The position numbers were made by a program, and so were the translations under genes. From Acanthaster planci (taxonomy: Eukaryota > Echinodermata > Asteroidea > Valvatida > Acanthasteridae), in assembly GCF_001949145.1 (NCBI RefSeq), contig NW_019091486.1, positions 1,359,958 through 1,423,957 of the forward strand: a DNA stretch of 64,000 nt, read 5' to 3'. Positions 50,930 to 61,000 of this stretch are shown piece after piece (positions within the stretch are counted from its first letter, which is position 1; each line of letters opens with the position of its first letter). Under the pieces are notes generated by a model. It worked only from the letters and a program-made list of their open reading frames with translations. It ran no database searches and was not told the DNA's origin.

Positions 50930-53710
50930 TATTCCCATTTAACTTCAAATTTAGAAATTTGTAAGTCTTTAGAAAGGATATAGAGATAAGTATACAAACA
51001 CCACGGGGGGTGTTACAGGCAGTTTCAACTGAGTTGGTGTCAAATGAATCTCCCTACATGGACAGTAATTGTGAAGTAAAGTTAAATGGACGGAAACCAA
51101 AACTAGTAAATCTAGAGCAGTTATTGGAACATCTGATCGATGGCCAGATAAACTTGGTCAACAAATTAACAAGCTGACGAAATAAAGGAAAAATAAACTC
51201 CAATGTTATATTTTGGGACTCAGATTTTAACCCAACATAGCTCAACATAATTAAACTGGAATGATTACACTGTTACAGGATCACAAGGTTATAAAGTAAG
51301 ACGGCTGGGAGTAAGCTTATCATAATGGTTGCTGAATACGGCTTCAAGCACCGTGTCAAACAGCTGACTCGGTCCAAGGCGTACGCAACATCCTTGATCT
51401 AGTACTTATAAATAACCAGGGTATAATTAAGAACACTGAGATTATGGAAGGAATTTCTGACCACGACATGGTTCTAGTTGACACTGATGTAGCTCTAAAG
51501 GGGAAGAAGCAACTCAAGAGGAAAGTTTATATGAGGCACAAAGCAAACACAGAAGGGATAGTAAACGACGTAAAGGCCTATCCGTCAATCTACAAATCAT
51601 CAAAAGAAGGAAAATCACCAGATTTCAAATGGAAGCTCATTCAACAGGTCTTGCTTGATCTTTCGGAAAATCATGTACCCCACAAGTTCACATCAAGTCG
51701 CTATAGCTCAATAATGCTCTTAAAAAAAAGAACACAGAAGAAAAAAATGCTTCTACAACAAGAAAGCAAAAAGGACAATAAGAAAGAAGATTGGCAAGCT
51801 TTCTAACAATCTCGTGAGGCTATGAAAAATCAACTCTGCAAGGCAAGAACCCAGTATATAAATTGATACCTCCAAGAAAATTTAAGGCAAACCCCCAAAC
51901 CTTCCGGTCATTCATAAAAAAGTTTCAGAGGGAGAATGTTGGAGCATCCGATCTGAAAGATAGCGAAAACATCAGAAGCGACAGCAACGCGAAAAGCCTA
52001 CTTATTAATTATTAAGCAGTTTCAGGATGTCTTCACAAAAGACACTAAAGCGGCAACTGACGGTCATGATTCATGGAGGTGTGTATCCAGCAATCTCTCC
52101 GTTACAAATTTCTGTCAAGGGTGTCAAAAACACACTTAGGGAACTTAATCCATGTAAAGCACTGGGGACAGATAAAATTCCTTTATGATGATAGTTGTTA
52201 AAACTTGTTGCAAAACTTGTTGCAGAACCACTAGCACCTGTTCTCCAAGACGTGTTTCAAAATTCAGTGAATACTGGGATGGTACCATCAGAATGGAAGA
52301 CACCAATGTTCAAGAAGTCTTGAACAAGCAGTCTTCAAGAAAGGGGCACAATCAGATCCAACAAACTATCGTCCAGTGTCTCTCACCCCGTTCCTTGCAA
52401 AATTCTTGAACCTATACAAAGAAGCATCTTGATAGAAACAATATTCTTACAGATTGTCAACATGGCTTCCGGTCTAGAAGATCGACAGAAACTCACTTTA
52501 TTACGTTGCATGACATAGGCAGGTTAATTGACAAGCAAACAGTAGATAGCAGTACTTGACTTTACGAAGGCTTTCGATAAAGTCCCACACAATCTTCTGT
52601 TAAATAAATTAAGACATTACGGCATTTTGGGACCACTGCATCAGTGGATTCAAAGTTTCCTGTCTGAACGAACCCAGAGGGTAGTTCTAGATGGTCAGGC
52701 TTCAGATCTTGTACCAGTAACATCCGCATTCCCCTAAAGATCAGTGATTGGCCCGCTGTTATATTTGTATATACACGATCTACCAGAGAACCTTACTTCA
52801 GACGTTCGTCTCTTTGCTGATGACTGTCTTTTGTATAACATGGATAAGGTCCAACTACAGCAAGACCTTCGCCAACTAGAAAACTGGCAATCAAACTGGG
52901 AAACGAAATTTAATCAATCCAAATGTTGCACAATCTCCACATACAGGCACCAGGGCACTGATCAAAACCATCCATAATTTTTACGACAAAAACTTAAGTA
53001 GTGTAAACAGCTTTAAATATCTTGGGATTCACATCACTAATAATTTGTCATGGAAGAAACATGTCTGAAACCTGTAAGAAAGATCTGAGGGTATTAAATA
53101 TTCTAGGAGGAATCTGCGAAGCTGTACTCCAAATGGTCAAAGAAACAGCGTACGTCACACTGGTTCGTTCGACCATTGATGGAATATTGCATCATCTGCC
53201 TAGGGTCTCCACTTGGCGTCTGACATTCACAGTCTCGAACTGATTCAAAGACAAGCTCCCAGATTTATTTTCAACAACTATAGTACACCATCTGACACCG
53301 TGACAAACATAATACTTAAGGAGCTTGATAGTGGCCATCTCTTGAGACACGGCGTAAGTTGAACAGGTTACCCACGATGTTCAAGACATTTAAAACAATT
53401 GGTCGATGTTCAGTCTGATGGTATCCTCCTTCCAAATGTTAGAATCTCTAGGGGTCATAAAAAAAAAAAAAAAAACAACTGAAAATCAGTACTCCACCAA
53501 GGTTTTTAACAATACCTTCTCCCCAGAACAGTCAGGTATTGGAACAATATAATATAATATGCCACAATCTGTGGATAATGCAACATCAGTGTCAGCCTTC
53601 AAGGAGGCAGTCGGGCAATTTTTTTTCATTGATGGGTCGGTTTAAATTAGCGTCAATCCCCAACGCGGGGTTTAAACCTAATCACGACCTAATACAGTTG
53701 GTGTGATGCG
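50930..53710 (+). mobile_element. Degenerate non-LTR (LINE) retrotransposon
   Basis: Endonuclease remnants come first: TPRGVLQAVS and SNESPYMDSN near 50990-51065, a damaged DSDFN, then LDLVLINNQGIIKN and EGISDHDMVLVDTD at 51381-51480. Reverse transcriptase follows: LDFTKAFDKVPHNLL, then IGPLLYLYIHDLPENL, then VRLFADDCLLYN. A C-terminal tail has PRTVRYWNNI in shifted frames up to about 53620. Motif style is that of jockey/CR1-like LINEs. Numerous frameshifts and stops mean it cannot move by itself. The 5' end looks truncated near 50.9 kb. It lies between EXOC5 and GTF2A1, in GTF2A1 orientation. Confidence 0.88.
52552..52977 (+). pseudogene. Reverse transcriptase core with one internal stop
   Basis: One reading frame covers the fingers/palm of a LINE reverse transcriptase. 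It has LDFTKAFDKVPH at the first catalytic region and FADD at the active site (about 52810-52830). A single TAA at 52735-52737 falls where the family has the conserved PQG motif; the codons read P-stop-R. Both aspartates of FADD remain. The frame ends at the TAA at 52975-52977 after the thumb-proximal WQSNWETKFNQSKC segment. Confidence 0.85.
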
Positions 53711-54790
53711 TCTTGTGGATGCTTCGCCGACTATATTATTCCATGGATCTATGATTGTACAGATACAGTACGCCGCGTATTCACTTTAGTGCCAACAGTT
53801 ACAATTGGGCTCCCCACAGAAAAAAGGTACATATAGCGTCATTGTGCAGTACCCTGTAGAGAAGTTTAGCTCGGTTTTTCACCTTCGGGGGACGGAGCGA
53901 AAAAGGAATCGATAATGCAGTGCCAAGTGTCTGTTTTTCCTACTGACTCGATCATTTATAAATCGTCCCTCCCCCTCCAAGAAAATTTCAAGTTGGGCGA
54001 AGGGGTCGACCCTCCCACACCATATATACGACTGTCCCGTTTTTCTTTTTGACCTGAGTCACCTTGGTCGACCATGAGCACCGCCGATCGAAATTAGGCC
54101 CGTCCAACGTGCTTCTTTTCTAGGTTTCACTCATCGAGCTATCTGGTTCGTCAGTAACTCCGTCAAACACGTGGACGTGCAGCTGATGGCAGGCTCCCAT
54201 TGGACGAACACTAAAGTTGCACGTTTCCTCCCGGTTCAATGTAACTCTCGGTGCATTGGGCGTTGTATAAACTGAAGTGACGTTACACTTACGAACAGGA
54301 TTATCAACTTACAAGTCTGTCTTTTCACCATGTAAACGCATAAACCGCCAGTCTTGCGCGTATAACCGTGATTTTGAAAAGTATATTGGCATACAATACG
54401 CCAAACGGTGGATGGCAGGGCGTTCAGTGCGCATTACGCACAACACACTTACATTGCCTGTGTGTTGTTTACATGACTTGTGCTTCCAAAATATGTTCAA
54501 CTTTTTTGCTCTTCTGCACTGCTATTCCTTCTTTCCAAATGTTGCAATCGCATCGTTTTGAATCCCTTTTGGCCAGATTAAGTAAAGAGAGGAAATATTT
54601 TACAGTCGAAACTTAATGGTTTCACAGAATTTTATGGCTGGAATTCTTCAAGTGTGCGTAAATTCCCTATACCGAGGGGTGAATTTGCCCATAGTTTTGC
54701 TTGTAGTCGGGCGCCGTGCAAATCACAAAAACAAAGTATTTTTGAATACGACTTGACGGTCTATGCGTTCATAATTATGTGGGTGTCACT

Positions 54791-55119
54791 CAATGGGTGC
54801 GTTCGATTAGCTTCCCTGAAGACACCAGTGTTACACCAAGGGAAGCCTCGAAATGAAGGTAATCGAACGCTGCAGAGTACTCGCCAAGGCATTCTGGGAA
54901 AAAGGTCAAGTCCCCGCCACGTTCCATCATGTTCATGTTCCAACAGTCCATCAGTGACGTTATTACACTCAGGCAGCCTCCAGAGACCCGCTTGCGGATC
55001 GCCAGCCTGGGTAGTGGTGGCTGACACCACCAGGGCAGGCACGAAGATCAAGTGATGGCTAAACGAACGCTCTCGTCAAGTTTGACTTACTCGTGTAAGC
55101 TAATCGAAAGCACCCTGTG
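54791..55119. repeat. 329-bp inverted-repeat element (hAT-like MITE candidate)
   Basis: Left end CAATGGGTGCGTTCGATTAG and right end CTAATCGAAAGCACCCTGTG are inverted repeats with few mismatches. An internal GGTAATCGAACGC (about 54859) is a third copy of the end motif. CA..GGGTGC ends resemble hAT-type termini. An 8-bp target duplication is not visible, and no transposase is encoded; the minus-strand open frame inside (54761-55051) shows no known domain. Confidence 0.6.
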
Positions 55120-55188
55120 GCGCGTGCGCGTGAATGACGAAGTCACTTATCGTAACGGGTAAACGGATGTCAATTTGTAACGCGTCGA

Positions 55189-55264
55189 CCAATCACAATG
55201 TGCCAAATTTGTCGACCCAATGCGCGTTTGGAAAGGGTCGACAAACTTCGCGCGTTATGATTGG
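55189..55264. repeat. Hairpin with 30-bp arms and CCAAT boxes
   Basis: Left arm 55189-55218 starts CCAATCACAATG and ends TTTGTCGACCC; right arm 55235-55264 is its inverted repeat with 25 of 30 positions matching and four of the mismatches transitions. The loop is 16 bp. Each arm's outer end is a CCAAT box, giving two inverted NF-Y-type sites. Confidence 0.7.
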
Positions 55265-55860
55265 CCAACGTGTTGCAAACTCTTGGTGGCGCACTATTGT
55301 GAATCGCCCGTATTGTAAGGCTTGAATTAGAGGAAAACACAATTCCACGAAATGATCACGAGAGGTTTTGAGGGCGCAAAGCAACGTAGGGTCTATAGTA
55401 TACATTTGCATTTACATGTACTTCAAGACAAGCCTTGAAATAACAATTTCCTGTGTTATGTATAACTTTTTATAAATAAAAAATCTTATAATAAAATCAG
55501 GACCGAGTTTAGAGATTTTTCAGAAAGTCCTGAAATCAAAAAAATACCATGACAGAATTCTAAAATCAGGAAAAATCCTGACAAAATCCAAAACAAAATA
55601 CTTTATCTTTCTTTCTATATTTCTATTCTGTTCCTTTTTAAATTGGAAGATGGGCTGACAAGTGTACTGTCCCCGAACTTGGAGGAGGGGTGTTTTTGGT
55701 GACCGTAAAATGTGAAGATTTGTAATTTCTGTATCCGGTACGGATAGGCCTTCTGAGGAATGACGCTAAATGTTAGAGCTTTGCAGTAACTTTGGGGACG
55801 GAAATGACATAGCCCCTAATTTTTCTTCACTCTTCACACAGACCTTATACGGATCGCAGT

Positions 55861-55932
55861 TAGGGCTTCGCACTTCTCCTAGTTCTAATCAAGGCTACAA
55901 CCCCCCCCCCCCCCACTTTTGAAAAGCGACTG
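55861..55932 (+). repeat. Poly-C interspersed repeat, copy 1
   Basis: TAGGGCTTCGCACTTCTC, AGTTCTAATCAAGGCTACAA, a C-run, then CACTTTTGAAAAGCGACTG. A diverged second copy is at 57059-57125. Confidence 0.7.
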
Positions 55933-57058
55933 GCTGTAATTTAGCAGAGGCATAGGTCCAGAGACAGTAGTATTCTAATTGTAAAATGATTTTTCCTCAC
56001 ATTTACACGTTTGAGTTGCCTTACCATATTTTTGCATCAAAGATTGGCAACTGTCCTATAGTTGCAAGGAACTTCACTGAATCTACAACTTCAGCTTTAA
56101 GAACCCTTGGGGCACTCCGTGATTACCCGTACTTCAACTATTATTTCTTCCACATACATAAACGGTGGACATCATTGTAATTTTTGTTGGGCCCCCGGCC
56201 TGTTCCTTTTCATTTTGCTACCACTAACCCTACCCAAACAAGGGTATGGGGGGCAGGGGGCCAGCGACCCAAGACCCTTTTTTTAAATAAAAATGTAAGG
56301 TAATTTTTTTTTGGGGGGGAGGGGTCTATTCGTTTCCTTTCCCCCTCCAAAGCAGGTTAAAGCCCCAAAATGTAACTTAAACCCTCAAAAAGGCCACAAC
56401 AGGTTACAGACAAAGATTTCAATTTTTGCACCTCCTCTGAAACTTTAGTTCAGGATGCGTCCTAGACCCCACATCTCCTCTAAACAAACACGTGTCGGAG
56501 AACACCTTCGATTGTATGCACACCGTATGTTTTTTCTCTCTCGATGCACGTTTAAGTATAGGAGGTCCAGGCTGTATACATATCCTACATGTACAAAAAC
56601 ATCATTTTGCGTCGGACTGGGAAGGTGGAATTATTTCGTAGCAACATGATACGATGTTCTATGATGACCACAATGAAAAGGAGCTTTGAAAACTTGACGA
56701 ATATCACGATATCTTGCCCATTAGAAGGAATATACCGTACGCGTATAGACAAACATGACAAAAAATGGAAAATTAGCCTAACCAGCTGTTTTTTCTTCTG
56801 CCAAGGCATGGGCGTCAATGGGAAGGGGGGGGGAGACATGTCCCGTTTGTTTCCCCCTCCGCATTTTTTTTCTTCCGAACCCTATGAGCAGACCAACATT
56901 TCATTCATTTTCCATATACATGTGCCAATGTCTTTCCTCTATTGTGGGACTAAATGGGAACGACAACCAAAGGGTTCCAAGCTTATTATACAATTTTCAA
57001 AGATAACCATTATTTAGGTCCAGGCCCTTGTAAGCGGACCCTTGACACCGCGCCATTA

Positions 57059-57125
57059 TAGGGCTTCGCGCTCACATCAGTTCTGATCAAGGTTATGCCC
57101 CCCCCCCACTTTTGAAGTGCGACTG
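57059..57125 (+). repeat. Poly-C interspersed repeat, copy 2
   Basis: TAGGGCTTCGCGCTCACATC, AGTTCTGATCAAGGTTATG, a C-run, then CACTTTTGAAGTGCGACTG. Same order as the copy at 55861-55932, in the same orientation. Confidence 0.7.
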
Positions 57126-57916
57126 ACACCCATGTGCTAAGGATAATGACGCAAACTACTTCCCCGGAATTTCATGGATGAAAGACTACCAGTATCACTG
57201 ACAAATACAGTAACTGCGGCGTTGCAAGCAGGGCGAATTCTGTCTCACTTTTCCACTGATAATGCAGGTTTACAACAAACTGCGATTCTCAGTAAAATAA
57301 TCAAAAGTACAACTCTGATGCCCCAATTGCTTATTTTGACCCATAATGTAGAATTCAGTGATAGAGATGTGTCACAAACCATTAGACTAACAGAAAAAAT
57401 ACGTAGCCAAAAGATATACAAAGATTCTCCATACACAATATGTATAATGCAGATATCAGATAAAATCTTTATTTAGAAGACACGAACAGAACGTCATCAT
57501 AGAAGTGATACATTTCCGTCACGATCATACTACTCTTTGTCGTTCAGTATTCAAACGAGATGTATAAGATTTTCATAGTTCAAGGAATAAATTATGATAA
57601 TCACCATACCTTTTCTTTATTTATCATGAATTTGAGGCTTTTTTGTCTAGGCTAACAAAACAGCCTCAAATATGGAAAAAATCGTTTCTCCTGGTTACAA
57701 AACTGTCAAAAAATACAATCAAAGGATTAATGCACAATCTATCACTGTGTTAATCACGTGCCCCACGAAGTGACATACTCCGTGACAGAAAAAAAGATTA
57801 TGCAAAAGCTAACGGAAAAAAGCTGAACAAAACAATATCTGCTACATTAAATAATGAAAGTCATGGTTTGTATTTCATTTTCACAAAACGCAAACACAAT
57901 TTAGTTTTGAGGGTAC

Positions 57917-57936
57917 GCGCTATTCATGAATAGCGC
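57917..57936. promoter_or_regulatory. 20-bp perfect palindrome upstream of GTF2A1 TATA box
   Basis: GCGCTATTCATGAATAGCGC is identical to its own reverse complement and ends 35 bp before the TATA box. The size and perfect symmetry suggest a site for a dimeric DNA-binding protein; the factor is unknown. Confidence 0.55.
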
Positions 57937-57971
57937 CACCCCCTCTCTGGCGATCCAGACTTGATGACAAG

Positions 57972-57979
57972 TATAAAAG
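57972..57979 (+). promoter_or_regulatory. TATA box of GTF2A1
   Basis: TATAAAAG, a consensus TATA box, lies 118 bp before the start codon at 58097. Initiation would be expected near 58000-58005, giving a 5' UTR of roughly 95 nt without an upstream intron. Confidence 0.7.
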
Positions 57980-58096
57980 CCGAGAGCAACAGTGGCGGAC
58001 TGGCTTCGGGGAAGCCAACACACCTCGCGTTTTCAGTATTATTTGATAGATTCTTCGTGTGATTTCCTTCCAAATTTCTCTACATTCGGCCACAAC

Positions 58097-61000
58097 ATGG
58101 CAAATTCACAAGCAGTGGTAATGTATAAGCCATTTCCTACTTCATGATTACAATTAACACCTCACATTGTGTTCCATATTTGTTACAAAATGTCTCTAAA
58201 AACAACATACTGGCAATCGTAAAAAGCGGGAGTGTATTTGTAATAAAATATACGCCAATTTCCCATCTTTACCAGTACAAATTATACAAATCCGTAATGG
58301 ATGATGTCATAACAAACGTCCGAGAGGCCTTTCTGGATGAAGGAGTAGATGAACAAGTCCTCCAGGAACTGAAGCAGGTGAGAAAATTGTTCGAGTGTCG
58401 CTACTCGCTTGAAAACGCGGAGCGCGCGATACGAACCGGTATAGCGGTATGGCATTATGAGGCGTAGCTGGCTGGTGCATGCTGTGTCTGCCCACGGGTC
58501 CGGGGGAGCACACTGTACATGATGTAGTACTTACAGACTGCACGACTCAGCCACAGCGCTGACACCTCTCTACGAGCACATCGAGGTAGAACAAATCAAC
58601 TGCATTCTGTCGCTCCTTATTCTTCTGCAAATTCCAATTTCAACCGCGATACCATCCCATCGGTTATTGGGGATTAATTTAGATCCATTTGGTGAGGGGT
58701 ATGGCTCAGGAAACGCTGTTAAAAACCATCGAAATCCACCGGTAATTTTTTTCGGTCCCACTGTTCTGGTCGGGCACTGACGGCAGTGCACCGTCTGCCA
58801 TTGTTCCTCCATTGCACCGCACTCTTGAAACCCAGATATTTGCATATGCTAGTGTATTTATAGTTCACCCCTCATTTGCCTATCGCGTCACTGGTAGCCA
58901 ATCAGTTGCTCCAGTGTTGCAATATTATGACCTCTGACATGAATATTCAGCAAATGGTGTACATGTGCGGGTATGTACTGCAGCATGTCAGATACATGTA
59001 CATGTACTACAGAACATGTACAGTACACTGTACGTGTACATGTACATGCACAGTGCATGTACTTGATTGGACAATGCACAGTACGTAGTTTTCATACAAG
59101 TACATAATATACCCATTGTCAAAAAAGAGGGCAGCCTACCCAGTTGCATGCCATGGGCTTTTTGAAAAGAACTAAATATTTTCTACCTATTATTTGAAGG
59201 CAACATGATTCTTTTTTATGCAACACAGTTGAAAAACCTCAACTGCTGTCTACCTGGATTACCAACTTGTCAAAGAAAAATAAAAATCATGGGTCAGTAT
59301 GCAAGACATTGGATTATTGTGTACACAAAATGTAGCTGATGGGATGCATTCATTAAAATTTGTGTCCTGTATTAAAAGCATTTCATTTACAACTATGAAT
59401 GCCAGATGAAGACCAAAATGACATCATGAATTGCCTGTCTTCATTAAATTGAAAACTGAATACATGTTGCTAACTCTTATAACCACCCCTTCAACAGAAT
59501 GGTGCATGCCATACTGGTGAACCTGTTTGTTTTCCCAGAGCTTTGTTACAATGCATTTTTGGAATTGCGTGTTTTAAAGCTGGACAGTCACTGCAAGAAA
59601 TTAATTTCTCAATGCAGGCTCCTCCTTTGTAAAAAATGTGTATGTCAATTCAAAGCAGAATAGCAACATGATTACATCATACGTGTAATGTATGTCCACA
59701 TTACAGTTTACCTGTAGCTGCAATGAATTTGTCTGAGACTTTCTGTCTGCAACTTTATTGTGTATTCCTATTAGACTGAATGCATTGAAAAGAACACTTT
59801 TTTAAAGGAGACAAGAAAGGTTTTTTTATAATTTGAATGCGTGTAAGAGAGCTTTCTTGCGATGTTACGTGACTTTCCTTTGTGGTGGTTAAAACTTCAA
59901 CATATTGGTTTTTATGCTAATGAAAATTTTCATATTGGGTTCGCTAAAACATGATGTCATTCAAGGCGGAATAGTAGTGGCTCCATAGCTCTGTGTATAT
60001 CACACATTTTCTTGGAGTTCCACTCTTTACTTTATCATGTTATAGTAAGTACTTTGTTTGGACAATAGGCCACTCTCATTTTGCCTACAACTTGTATGGG
60101 TGGCCAGTTTGCAGAAATTTCACCTTATGGTTGGTTTTTTATTTTACCTCCAGTTTCTTTCTTCGTTTTATACTCTTTGACAAGTAGTGGTGCACCAAAA
60201 GAAAACAAGTACCCCTTTATGTAGGCAACGGATTTTATAAGAATGAAAGAATTAACACCTTCATGTCAATTTTAATGAAAAGAAGTATCGAGATTTTTGG
60301 TATTATTGTAACACATGGTAATGTGGATGAAAACTAGTTGAGCTGAATGTCCACTGCATGTTTCCGATGAAGATTTCAAATTATCCATGCTTCCCTGGGC
60401 AACTTAGGGTGCTGTTGCCACGATGTCATCCAGGGAAGATATTGTTCAGTGCATAGGTTTTTCTGTTAAAATTATGAACCCAGAATCTACTCTCACAAAA
60501 CTTGCACAACAATGGATCACCAGAGAAGACAAACTTTAGGCCAGAGAAGTCTGAAGATATAAAGGATTGTTTGTGCTCAATACAATGCAACACTGAGGTT
60601 TTCTTTTTGAAATAACATTACAGTTTTGCTTTGAATATGGAAATGTCAATAGCATAAAACCTAAAACTAAAGGGCAGCAAAATATGGTTCCCTTTCATAC
60701 ACTGAAACAACGTACATTGGAAATGAGGTTGACTGAGACACACAGGTGCATTTTGATGTGTATGTTTATTCTATTTCAGAGAACCTTTAATCAGAACATT
60801 TTTTCTTAGTGCTTACATTTGTAAGGCACTTTCCTTCAAATTGGAGCTCTGATAAAAACCTTCTGACAGTTACAGTTGTAATCAAATCCTGCTTAGAAGG
60901 GAGTGTTGCAAAGACAGAAGGAATCATTCGTGTGCCTCATATTTTCTCCCTATCTGCTTTATTGTCATAGTCAGTTGTAGTCACGAAATAACTATTTTTA

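Larger units (their letters stand above)
53711..57900. other. Intergenic DNA between LINE and GTF2A1 promoter
   Basis: No coding exon recognised. The 54.0-55.3 kb part is CpG-rich for this window and holds an inverted-repeat element and a CCAAT-bearing hairpin. The 55.8-57.1 kb part holds a repeat pair with poly-C tracts. Open frames here are short or fall inside repeats. Confidence 0.5.
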
